Part shown: piece by piece, positions 37,001-58,701 of the stretch
Position numbering within the stretch: the first letter of the stretch is position 1
Layout of the letters: each line of letters opens with the position of its first letter
Origin: Sceloporus undulatus
Lineage: Eukaryota; Chordata; Lepidosauria; Squamata; Phrynosomatidae
Length of the DNA stretch: 64,000 nt
Assembly: GCF_019175285.1 (NCBI RefSeq)
Contig: NC_056527.1
Location: 112,974,742 to 113,038,741, forward strand
Direction: 5' to 3'
Position numbers and translations under genes: made by a program
The notes under the pieces: model-generated
The model's database searches: none
What the model was told of the DNA's origin: nothing
The model's input: the letters and a program-made list of their open reading frames with translations, nothing else

Positions 37001-37236
37001 GTTCCATGGCGAAAGAACACTGTTTCTAGCTCCCCACACACATCTCTTCCAAATGAGAGGGTTTTTAAAAATGTATTTAACTGAAAGAAAAGTGGTTAAT
37101 TTAAACTGTCATTTCAGTGGTTAGTTCTTTTGATCCGGAGATGTACGTTGGGAAGCTGAAAGTTTCCATAGAAGCAGCTGCTGCCCTGCGTACCGTCTAC
37201 TGGGCAGCCAAGAGGAAGAAGAGTGACGAAGGATAA
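9990..37236 (+). CDS. RPGRIP1: RPGRIP1, RPGR-interacting protein 1 (complete, 25 coding exons)
   Basis: Scaffold of the photoreceptor connecting cilium that anchors RPGR and is needed for outer-segment disc formation (family knowledge). Coding exons: 9990-10077, 10875-10931, 13137-13275, 13973-14280, 15272-15374, 17086-17214, 17985-18090, 18445-18468, 18578-18724, 19308-19381, 20073-20203, 21111-21244, 21427-21609, 22877-22994, 23967-24419, 25788-25951, 26449-26782, 28222-28403, 29291-29494, 30786-30918, 31306-31403, 33346-33541, 36063-36147, 36238-36368, 37118-37236. They sum to 3840 nt, or 1279 codons plus TAA; human is about 1286. Order of parts: N-terminal coiled coils (about aa 50-580), first C2 (about 590-786), second C2 (about 790-925), charged linker (about 925-1100), C-terminal RPGR-interacting domain (about 1104-1279). 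Every junction has GT/AG ends and keeps frame. The paralogue RPGRIP1L is unlikely because of the SUPT16H-CHD8 neighbours and C-terminal residues such as [17 protein letters not shown]. Confidence 0.95.
10197..10330. repeat. (ATC)n and LINE-tail-like sequence
   Basis: About seven ATC units then CTTACCCACCTCTCCCCGTG, resembling the reverse complement of a lizard LINE 3' end. Lies in RPGRIP1 intron 1. Confidence 0.45.
10875..10931 (+). CDS. RPGRIP1: RPGRIP1 coding exon 2 (57 nt, symmetric)
   Basis: Aa 30-49, open in frame, phase 1 at both ends, acceptor TTCTTCTAG, donor GTAGGT. The encoded residues ([13 protein letters not shown]) have no clear match I recall in mammalian RPGRIP1. Skipping it would keep the frame, so it may be an optional exon. 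Confidence 0.6.
11250..11485 (-). mobile_element. 5S-rRNA-headed SINE (5S-Sauria type)
   Basis: CTCCCATCCAAGTACTAACC and CCTGCTTAGCTTCCATGGTC are the reverse complement of the internal 5S rRNA promoter region. The other end is a Bov-B-type tail (CTTGTTGACTTATGACGAC). Confidence 0.88.
11636..11776. mobile_element. Short TIR element, hAT-like MITE
   Basis: Ends CAGGGGTGGGAATCTTGTG and ATGATTCTCACTCCTG are inverted; about 140 bp. Confidence 0.65.
12009..12377 (-). mobile_element. Sauria-type SINE split by a CR1 tail
   Basis: The SINE tail (GTTGTTGTTGTGTACCTTCA) ends at about 12029 and resumes at about 12158 with AGTCGTTTCCGACTTG. Between lies CR1 sequence. Confidence 0.85.
12030..12157 (-). 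mobile_element. CR1 LINE 3' end nested in SINE
   Basis: GAATCATAGAATAATAGAGC, GGAAGAGACCACAAGGGTCA and CCCCGACAGATGGCCATCCA, a minus-strand 5'-truncated CR1 3' end. Confidence 0.85.
12380..13136 (+). other. RPGRIP1 intron 2, right part
   Basis: No recognised element between the SINE and coding exon 3. Confidence 0.4.
13137..13275 (+). CDS. RPGRIP1: RPGRIP1 coding exon 3
   Basis: Aa 49-95. Contains [18 protein letters not shown], matching the RVSREELED-type motif that opens the first coiled coil in the RPGRIP1/RPGRIP1L family. Acceptor ATCTCTAG, donor GTACTG. Confidence 0.9.
13973..14280 (+). CDS. RPGRIP1: RPGRIP1 coding exon 4 (coiled coil)
   Basis: Aa 95-198. MGTKLSRL, then a heptad-rich segment ([19 protein letters not shown]), then [14 protein letters not shown]. 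It resembles the RPGRIP1L N-terminus (MATKLIRL, ELEKQNE, RINTGRRKA) more than the remembered human RPGRIP1. Confidence 0.9.
14353..14494. mobile_element. Palindromic TIR element, hAT-like
   Basis: CAGTTCCCAAACGTTAGTCC at left and AAAGTTTGGGAATCACTG at right are inverted. Interior GGACTTCAG / TGAAGTCCAAAAC also pairs. Confidence 0.7.
15272..15374 (+). CDS. RPGRIP1: RPGRIP1 coding exon 5
   Basis: Aa 198-232, ending [17 protein letters not shown], comparable to KYGNSLLEEARGEIRNL of RPGRIP1L. The acceptor is the second AG of CAGTAG; the first AG would put a stop in frame. Confidence 0.82.
15640..15845 (-). mobile_element. 5S-rRNA-headed SINE
   Basis: CATCCAAGTACTAACCAGGC and GCTTAGCTTCCAAGATCAGA (5S-derived), with a GCCTTCAAATCGCCTGCC tail. 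Confidence 0.9.
15878..15903. repeat. (AC)n microsatellite
   Basis: About 13 CA units next to the SINE. Confidence 0.9.
16198..16368 (-). mobile_element. Sauria-type SINE, tandem unit 1
   Basis: First of three head-to-tail copies; it has lost the GCAAGATTTGTTCAGAG block. Confidence 0.85.
16383..16590 (-). mobile_element. Sauria-type SINE, tandem unit 2
   Basis: Preceded by the linker CTCAAAAATATAT, which recurs before unit 3. Same internal gap as unit 1. Confidence 0.87.
16605..16802 (-). mobile_element. Sauria-type SINE, tandem unit 3
   Basis: Preceded by the same CTCAAAAATATAT linker, with the same internal gap (GGGTTTTCTGGGCTTGAGAG). Confidence 0.87.
17086..17214 (+). CDS. RPGRIP1: RPGRIP1 coding exon 6
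   Basis: Aa 232-275, polar and coil-like ([13 protein letters not shown]). The acceptor follows a long TTTTC tract. Frame is kept on both sides; sequence conservation appears low. Confidence 0.8.
17215..17984 (+). other. RPGRIP1 intron 6
   Basis: AT-rich with a TTAAATAAATAA-type run near 17560; no known element recognised. Confidence 0.4.
17985..18090 (+). CDS. RPGRIP1: RPGRIP1 coding exon 7
   Basis: Aa 275-310. [19 protein letters not shown] aligns with EKVELIRLKKLLHERN of human RPGRIP1. Ends phase 0 at GTGAGT. Confidence 0.92.
18140..18313. mobile_element. Foldback MITE family A, partial
   Basis: Centre and right arm: ACTACAAATCCCAGGTTTCT, CCATGGCAGTTAAAATGGTG, TTTCAGCAGTGCAGA. Starts 50 bp after coding exon 7. 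Confidence 0.75.
18445..18468 (+). CDS. RPGRIP1: RPGRIP1 coding exon 8 (24-nt micro-exon)
   Basis: Eight codons, AYETQLHQ, aa 311-318, phase 0 at both ends, acceptor CCCCTTAG, donor GTAACT. Human has AYETLLQK at this point, which supports this very short exon. Confidence 0.87.
18578..18724 (+). CDS. RPGRIP1: RPGRIP1 coding exon 9
   Basis: Aa 319-367, coiled coil ([19 protein letters not shown]), matching LLKQVNELRAELKEESKKA of human. Confidence 0.93.
18920..19132. mobile_element. Foldback MITE family A
   Basis: Both arms clear (TGCAGAAATAACACAGTTTG; GCATTATTTTTGCAGTGCAG). Lies in RPGRIP1 intron 9. Confidence 0.87.
19308..19381 (+). CDS. RPGRIP1: RPGRIP1 coding exon 10
   Basis: Aa 368-392, [19 protein letters not shown] then DKLLE, close to human FQERVEDLEKERKLL. 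Coiled coil. Confidence 0.94.
19505..19690. mobile_element. Foldback MITE family A, old copy
   Basis: TTGACACTGCTTTAGCTATC left and AAGCCATGATGGTAAAGTGT right. Confidence 0.65.
19701..20011 (+). mobile_element. TIR element family B, copy 1
   Basis: About 310 bp. Ends TTTATCACACGAAGGAGAT and GGTGATAAACTCC are partly inverted. Interior CCGTGAATATCCTGGAAAAA is shared with 25124-25430. Confidence 0.75.
20073..20203 (+). CDS. RPGRIP1: RPGRIP1 coding exon 11
   Basis: Aa 392-436, coil-forming ([20 protein letters not shown]). Acceptor TTTTTAG, donor GTGAGA, phases 2 and 1. Confidence 0.88.
20204..21110 (+). other. RPGRIP1 intron 11
   Basis: Possible palindromic old repeat around 20280-20640 (CACATCACAATAAGCCAGGG versus TGTGATGTGTCACAATTG). 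No family named. Confidence 0.35.
21111..21244 (+). CDS. RPGRIP1: RPGRIP1 coding exon 12
   Basis: Aa 436-480. [18 protein letters not shown], then a less ordered Pro/Glu-rich tail. The match is by position and frame (human NEDLKLEVTNILQ). Confidence 0.86.
21427..21609 (+). CDS. RPGRIP1: RPGRIP1 coding exon 13
   Basis: Aa 481-541. [20 protein letters not shown] is almost identical to the human and RPGRIP1L coil. The acceptor tract contains a run of Cs. Confidence 0.95.
21610..22876 (+). other. RPGRIP1 intron 13
   Basis: LINE-tail-like stretch (GAGCCGCATTGGGGACCCTT, 22492-22525) running into (AAC)n at 22529-22558. Remainder unassigned. Confidence 0.4.
22529..22558. repeat. (AAC)n microsatellite
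   Basis: About ten ACA units after a LINE-tail-like sequence. Confidence 0.9.
22877..22994 (+). CDS. RPGRIP1: RPGRIP1 coding exon 14
   Basis: Aa 542-581. [19 protein letters not shown] matches human ERLTRLLDLKNNRIKQLEG and ends the coiled-coil half. Confidence 0.94.
23207..23436 (+). mobile_element. Sauria-type SINE
   Basis: GTGTGGTGTAGTGGTTTTGA head, CTCCTCTGAACAAATCTTGG, and ACTTGAAGGCACACAACAAC tail. Confidence 0.92.
23466..23674. mobile_element. Foldback MITE family A
   Basis: GGCTGCACTTGCACTGCAGA left and TTTCTGCAGTGCAGATGCAG right; good inverted ends. Confidence 0.9.
23967..24419 (+). CDS. RPGRIP1: RPGRIP1 coding exon 15 (first C2 domain)
   Basis: Aa 581-732, the largest exon. [38 protein letters not shown] and YNFTSQYVV are diagnostic for the N-terminal C2 domain of this family. 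Confidence 0.97.
24420..24994 (+). other. RPGRIP1 intron 15, left part
   Basis: No element recognised apart from short AATAAT runs near 24940. Confidence 0.4.
24995..25503 (+). mobile_element. CR1 LINE 3' end split by a family B element
   Basis: ACATTAGGAAGAATTTCCTG and AGAGCTGTTTGACAGG at left; GGCTGGATGAGATGACACTT and CGTGATTCTGTG at right. Interrupted at 25124-25430. Confidence 0.8.
25124..25430 (+). mobile_element. TIR element family B, copy 2
   Basis: Ends GGAGTTTATCACA and TGTGATAAACTCC are a perfect 13-bp inverted pair. About 307 bp, same orientation as copy 1. Confidence 0.85.
25505..25697. mobile_element. Foldback MITE family A, old copy
   Basis: CAGCTCAGCTGTCATGACAA left; ACTATAAATCCCAGGATTCC right. 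Confidence 0.7.
25788..25951 (+). CDS. RPGRIP1: RPGRIP1 coding exon 16 (end of first C2)
   Basis: Aa 732-786. [20 protein letters not shown] closes the first C2; the KALGYLSAG that follows resembles KALGYITSN of RPGRIP1L. Confidence 0.95.
26449..26782 (+). CDS. RPGRIP1: RPGRIP1 coding exon 17 (second C2 domain)
   Basis: Aa 787-898. [35 protein letters not shown] and [20 protein letters not shown] match the central C2. Acidic loop residues (DHD, DDEDEE) are present; whether they bind calcium is not decided here. Confidence 0.97.
26895..27060 (-). repeat. LINE 3'-end-like repeat
   Basis: ATTTATATCCCGCCCTTCAG and CTCAGGGCGGCTTACAATTA; the same motif recurs at 52889-52990. A reverse-complemented squamate LINE tail (inference). 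Confidence 0.5.
27496..27706 (+). mobile_element. Sauria-type SINE
   Basis: Well-preserved A-box-like GTGGTTTGAGTGTTGG, B-box-like GGGTTCAATTCC, and GAAGGCACACAACAACA tail. Confidence 0.93.
27885..28080. repeat. Unclassified repeat family U, copy 3 (contains assembly gap)
   Basis: CCCAATTTGTCAAAGACAAT, 10 Ns (27938-27947), then TCCTCAGCTTACTTTAGTTG and GAGTTCAAAGTACA. Confidence 0.65.
28222..28403 (+). CDS. RPGRIP1: RPGRIP1 coding exon 18
   Basis: Aa 898-958. [20 protein letters not shown] then [11 protein letters not shown] finishes the second C2, as in human FNLTDPAEKPNGSIQVQL. Confidence 0.95.
28655..29075 (+). mobile_element. CR1 LINE 3' part
   Basis: GTGTCCAGAGAAGAGTGACC, GGCGATATGATAGCCCTGTT, AGGAAGAACTTCCTGACGTT and TGGATGGCCCTTGTGGTCCC. 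Confidence 0.85.
29291..29494 (+). CDS. RPGRIP1: RPGRIP1 coding exon 19 (linker)
   Basis: Aa 959-1026. Basic, low-conservation linker ([18 protein letters not shown]). The KKPRL stretch is a possible nuclear-import-like cluster (inference). Phase 0 at both ends, good splice sites. Confidence 0.85.
29495..30785 (+). other. RPGRIP1 intron 19
   Basis: No element clearly recognised. A short inverted motif (CAACTTCTG / CAGAAGTTG) lies at 29709-29748. Confidence 0.4.
30786..30918 (+). CDS. RPGRIP1: RPGRIP1 coding exon 20 (acidic linker)
   Basis: Aa 1027-1071. Glu-rich ([20 protein letters not shown]). The acceptor GTCTGGACAG has a poor pyrimidine tract, so the 5' edge is the least certain in the gene. 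Confidence 0.72.
31306..31403 (+). CDS. RPGRIP1: RPGRIP1 coding exon 21
   Basis: Aa 1071-1103. [20 protein letters not shown] matches human SEAQTTDSDDVIV. The pyrimidine tract upstream contains an uninterrupted run of about 14 Cs. Confidence 0.92.
31650..31945. repeat. Unclassified repeat family U, copy 4
   Basis: TTTTAAAATGTCCCAATTTC, TCCTCAGCTTGGTTCAATTG, ACAAAAGCAAACTGCTGCAG and TTCTTCCTCATTAATAATTG. Confidence 0.75.
31953..32235. other. GC-rich block in RPGRIP1 intron 21
   Basis: Abruptly GC-rich, with CCACAGGGAAACCCAGGCCG and GGCAAGGCCTTCTC repeated internally as AGAAGGCCTTGCC (inverted). It follows the family U copy directly and may belong to it. No protein recognised. Confidence 0.5.
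32542..32762. mobile_element. Foldback MITE family A
   Basis: CACTGTAGAAATAATGCAGT and CTGCATTATTTCTGCAGTGC arms. Confidence 0.88.
32879..33097. mobile_element. Tigger/pogo-like MITE, 219 bp
   Basis: Starts CAGTGGAACCTTGTTATACG, ends AAGGGCCGACTG, with GTGTATAACAAAATCCGTGT-type subterminal repeats. Flanked by TA on both sides, the usual target duplication. Confidence 0.82.
33346..33541 (+). CDS. RPGRIP1: RPGRIP1 coding exon 22 (RPGR-interacting domain)
   Basis: Aa 1104-1169. [20 protein letters not shown] and [17 protein letters not shown] are close to human [20 protein letters not shown] and SLRKPRAGEEIHFHFSK. Starts the C-terminal domain that binds RPGR. Confidence 0.96.
33608..34014. mobile_element. 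407-bp TIR element in RPGRIP1 intron 22
   Basis: GGCCTCATTCTCAC at left and GTGGGAATGAGGCC at right (13 of 14 paired). Interior has AATCGATTCAAAT and TTTGAATCGATTC, also inverted. Family not named. Confidence 0.75.
34268..34460. mobile_element. Foldback MITE family A
   Basis: TTTAACTGCCATGGCTCCAT left; ATCACAGAATTCCATAGCAT right; right outer arm decayed. Confidence 0.8.
34817..35052 (-). mobile_element. Sauria-type SINE
   Basis: TTGTTGTGTGCCTTCCAGTC, GCAAGATTTGTTCAGAGGAG, CCAAAGTCACCCAGTGGGTT and a tRNA-like head at right. Confidence 0.92.
35060..36062 (+). other. RPGRIP1 intron 22, right part
   Basis: Contains a SINE tail fragment at 35309-35390 (GGTCAGAAATGGCTTGAAGG). CTGATGAAGCCAGTGAAGC and GAAAGCTTGCATAATATATT near 35680-35722 resemble another dispersed lizard repeat. 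Rest unassigned. Confidence 0.4.
36063..36147 (+). CDS. RPGRIP1: RPGRIP1 coding exon 23
   Basis: Aa 1169-1197, [20 protein letters not shown], comparable to human [20 protein letters not shown]. Confidence 0.91.
36238..36368 (+). CDS. RPGRIP1: RPGRIP1 coding exon 24
   Basis: Aa 1197-1241. [25 protein letters not shown] and DVLERELWG match human LKFTVVSDPL, CEEVGYAYLQL and DILEQELD. Confidence 0.95.
36369..37117 (+). other. RPGRIP1 intron 24
   Basis: Contains a GGGGGGGG run near 36738 and an A run near 36868; no repeat family recognised. Confidence 0.4.
37118..37236 (+). CDS. RPGRIP1: RPGRIP1 coding exon 25 (stop)
   Basis: Aa 1241-1279 then [23 protein letters not shown] matches human [20 protein letters not shown]. 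The tail ends in the basic run AKRRKKSDEG-like residues (AKRKKSDEG), unlike the acidic human end. Confidence 0.94.
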
Positions 37237-37325
37237 TTGGATTGGGAGAAATGGCAGAAGAAACAGGATTCTGCAATGAAAGAGCTGCTCTGAGAATAAA
37301 TAAAGATAAGCCCACAAAGAAATAC
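37237..37325 (+). terminator. RPGRIP1: RPGRIP1 3' UTR and poly(A) signal
   Basis: Very short 3' UTR. Two overlapping AATAAA hexamers lie at 37295-37304, about 60 nt after the stop. Cleavage would be expected near 37315-37330. Confidence 0.75.
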
Positions 37326-37335
37326 TTTCCAAATA

Positions 37336-38376
37336 CTTAAAAAAAACATTTTTATTGATCAGTTTTTCCAAAGTCAAAAATACTGAGTGCTAATGGCTAC
37401 GGGGGAAAAAAGAGTTTGAGAAAGCGCCTCCCTCCCCTCCCTCCCACATGCCTGGATCACTGACCCCTAAACCCACAGGACACAAGGGAGGCAGGAGACA
37501 GGCAATGCATTCAACCCCCTCCACCCCTAAAACACTTGCTCACTGGAGACCAGACTCAGCAACTGAGAAAACAGATAAATACAGACAGAGCTTGACGATT
37601 TTTTTTTTAAAAAAGAGAAAATCAAAAATAGGGGTTTGTAGGGAGCAAGACCCTTTTCTTCTCACTTGCATCTCCACACCCTCTGGGTTTCACTTGAATG
37701 GAAAATCTTATGCCCGTCTCTCCAACTCTGCTCCAAGGTGGGACTTCCTGTATCATCCAGGCCTTTGCTTCACAAAAACCAGAACATAACCACCTTCTTT
37801 CCCCATCAGTCAAAGAGGCCAAGAAAACCATCTGCTTCACTGAAGTACATGTTCTTATTCTGGAATAATTCCAAGACCAACCCAACCCCTCCTTGGCCTC
37901 CAATTTGTCTAAAAACACTGGAAGTCAAGGAGAGGTTGGTAGGGAAAGTGTGTTTACAGTCGATATACTCCACAGATTGGAGGACAAAGGGGCTGAAGAA
38001 AGATGATGGAAAAAGGCAGAGGGGGACAGCAGAGAAGCATTATCACTGACACCAGATTCCTGAGCCTCACACCCCAATCCACCTGGTTAGACTTTGTGTC
38101 CATTGTTAACACAACATGGCCTGGAATATCTCTCACAGCTCATTGGTCCATACAAATGGTCAGGAACGATTCAAGGAACAAAAACAAAAAAATACTCCCC
38201 AGAGAAACAGGGAAAAAAAGGGATGCAAGAGTGTGTTTGTGTGTGAGGGGGAGATGAAAGAGTTTGTGGGGAGAGGCTGGCAGCCCTCCCATGCCCTATA
38301 CATTGGCTGCTGGATGAGGCCTCAAAAGCCCCAACCCCTGAAAAATTGGTGGATCGGAAAGGCTACCATTTGCCAT
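37336..38376 (-). terminator. SUPT16H: SUPT16H 3' UTR and poly(A) signal
   Basis: About 1 kb of 3' UTR. The minus-strand AATAAA is at 37356-37351, so cleavage is expected near 37322-37341, within tens of bases of the RPGRIP1 3' end on the other strand. Confidence 0.7.
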
Positions 38377-56484
<18,108 letters not shown>

Positions 56485-56989
56485 GGAAGCGGCGGCGGCT
56501 CCGGCTCCTCCTCCTCTCCCTCCGTCGCGCCACCGTCGCCCCAAGCCCCGCCTCCCCGCCGCCTTCCCTCTCCCTGATTGGCCGCTTGGCCCGTCCGTCC
56601 GTGCGACCCCGGAAGTGAAACCCTTCCCCTCCCTTCGCGCCCTTTCGTCACTCTCACGCGACCTTTTTTCTACTTCCGGTTGTTTACTTAATTTTTTTTC
56701 TTCCTTCCACTCAAAAAAAATGACAATATTTTTATTTATTTATTTTTATGAGGCAAACTTGATTTTAAAAATTATTTATTTAAATCATGTTTACCTCATA
56801 AAAATAAATAAATATTAAAATTATTTTTGCCTGAGAGAGAATAGACGTCAAATATATATACATATATGTTTAAGAAAATAAAAATGTTTATGTAAATATG
56901 TGTTGTTCTTGTTGTTGTTGTTGAATAATAAAATGTCCACCGACTTTTTGGTTTTTTTTTGTCCGTGGCCTATTTTTTTTCTGAGGGAG

Positions 56990-57225
56990 GGGACTGCGCA
57001 TGCGCCGACCGTTCCCGCCCGCCTCGAAGAAGGCCATGCTTTCCTGTCAATATCAGGCGACGCGGACGGGTCACGTGACAGTAATCTGCCTCCTCTCGCC
57101 CGCCCCCGCCCCTTGGCTCTTTTCATCTTCCCGCCTTCCAACCCAAGAGGACACGTGACCATCGAGGAAGCGCCTTTCACTCCCCCTCCTTCGTAGCACT
57201 GAGTGCGCATGCGTACTGGGGAAAT
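56990..57225. promoter_or_regulatory. NRF1/E-box cluster upstream of SUPT16H
   Basis: Contains TGCGCATGCGCC (56995-57006), the palindrome GTCACGTGAC (57070-57079), CACGTGAC (57152-57159) and TGCGCATGCG (57204-57213) in a CpG-rich background 0.5-0.75 kb upstream of the ATG. It could be a distal SUPT16H promoter part or a divergent promoter. No gene start is visible on the plus strand. Confidence 0.6.
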
Positions 57226-57299
57226 GCCACCCACTTTGTCCCCACGCTTGCCTTTGGAATCATAAACCTTAAAAATTATAGAGGTTGAATCCGCTCTTG

Positions 57300-57736
57300 C
57301 AAAAACAATCCAGTTTGACACCACTCTGACTGCCACGGCTCAATACTATGGATTTCTGGGAATTGTAGTTGGTTGTGACACCAGTCCTCTCTGACAGAGA
57401 AAGCTAAATGTCTCACAGAACTACAAATCCCAGAATTAGAATCATAGAATTGGAAGAGACCACAAGGGCCATGCAGTCCAACCTCCTGCCATGCAGGAAA
57501 TCACAATCAAAGCATCCCCGACAGATGGCCATCCAGCCTCTGTTTGAAGACCTCTAAGGAAGGAGACTCCACTACACTCCGAGGGAATTTGTTCCACTGT
57601 CGAACAGCCCTGACTGTCAGGAAGTTCCTCCTAATGTTGAGGTGGAATCTTTTTTCCTGCAGCTTGCATCCATTGCATTGAGCCAGTGCAGTTAAAGCGA
57701 TGTCAAACTTCAGTATTTCTGCAGTGTAGTTACAAC
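57300..57736. mobile_element. Foldback MITE family A split by CR1
   Basis: Left part to CAAATCCCAGAATT at about 57436; right part resumes about 57672 with CATTGAGCC, GCAGTTAAAGCGATGTCAAA and CTGCAGTGTAG. Confidence 0.87.
57437..57672 (-). mobile_element. CR1 LINE 3' end nested in MITE
   Basis: GAATCATAGAATTGGAAGAG, CCCCGACAGATGGCCATCCA and AGGAAGTTCCTCCTAATGTT. 5'-truncated, minus orientation. Confidence 0.92.
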
Positions 57737-58077
57737 CCCCGTTTCTTATACGTTTATTTTTATTTATTTATTTATTTTAGACGCCATTCAGTTCCAAGTA
57801 CAAAGCATTCTTCATTGAATAAGTCTCCAGACCATTTCAAAGCAGCAAAAGCAAGCAACTTGAAGGGCACTGACAACAAGGGAATGAATGGAATGTCTTT
57901 GCAAAGGTACAGCAATTTGTATTTAAAGGTACAAAAAACATTAAAAATGTTTTAAAATCCAAATCATAATTTGGTACCTTTAGGGATTCATTTATTTAAA
58001 TGCCTTATAAAGGACAAAATGGAAATAAACTCTCCAGCCAATGGCTTGCATTACTCTCTAATTTTAGCTCTGAGTGC

Positions 58078-58165
58078 AGTTTGACGTCATCGACGGGGGC
58101 GGGGCGGACGCAATCAGGATGCGCATGCGCAGAGCGTGACCATTAATGACGTAGCGCTGATCAAG
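58078..58165. promoter_or_regulatory. Compact CRE/GC-box/NRF1 promoter-like cluster
   Basis: In 90 bp: TGACGTCA (58082-58089), GGGGGCGGGGCGG (58095-58107), TGCGCATGCGCA (58120-58131) and TGACGTA (58147-58153). AT-rich sequence with no CpGs surrounds it. The gene it serves, if any, is not apparent. Confidence 0.55.
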
Positions 58166-58440
58166 AGTCCTGCAGGATTTCCTCGCTTAGTCCAGTCATC
58201 GCTCATTCCATTATTTTGTTGCCTATTTTTTTTGCAGCTACACTCTTTCAGAGTCAACACTGGATAGAAAAATCCTTATAATTAAATAATAATATAAGTA
58301 AAAATATTATTACCCCTAAAATTTATTTATTATTTAATAACAATAATAATTTAGGAATAGTAAATATTTTTAATTATTATTCCTTAATAATAATAATATC
58401 TAAATCATTCTAGGATAAAGCTGCACACACACAAAAAGAG
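58166..58440. other. AT-rich intergenic stretch
   Basis: TAATAAT-type runs at 58280-58400; no element named. Confidence 0.4.
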
Positions 58441-58484
58441 GAATTGAGGTGCAAGATAAGCAGAAAGCCGTGGAGGAAGACCTA

Positions 58485-58701
58485 GGCTGCATCCACACTG
58501 GAGAAATAACCCAGTTTGGCCCTGCTTTAACTGCTCTGGCTCAAGGCTATGGAATTCTGGGAGTTGGAGTTTGTTGTGGGGTCCAGAGCTCGCTCCGCTC
58601 TGGCCCCACAACAAAACTCCAACTCCCAGATTCCATCGCCTTGAGCCAGGACTTTTTAAGCCAGGGCCAAACTGGGTTATTTCTCCAGTGTGGATGCAGC
58701 C
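58485..58701. mobile_element. Foldback MITE family A, near-perfect palindrome
   Basis: GGCTGCATCCACACTGGAGA at left and TCTCCAGTGTGGATGCAGCC at right are exact reverse complements. Pairing continues through both arms to a loop near 58585-58600. Appears the youngest copy in the window. Confidence 0.95.

Noticed and set aside
9990-37236. Assignment to RPGRIP1L instead of RPGRIP1
   Set aside because: The N-terminus resembles RPGRIP1L, but the C-terminal domain residues and the SUPT16H-CHD8 neighbours fit RPGRIP1.
56848-57336. 162-codon open frame on minus
   Set aside because: Runs through the CpG-rich upstream zone with low-complexity Lys/Asn and Arg/Gly content; no recognisable protein.
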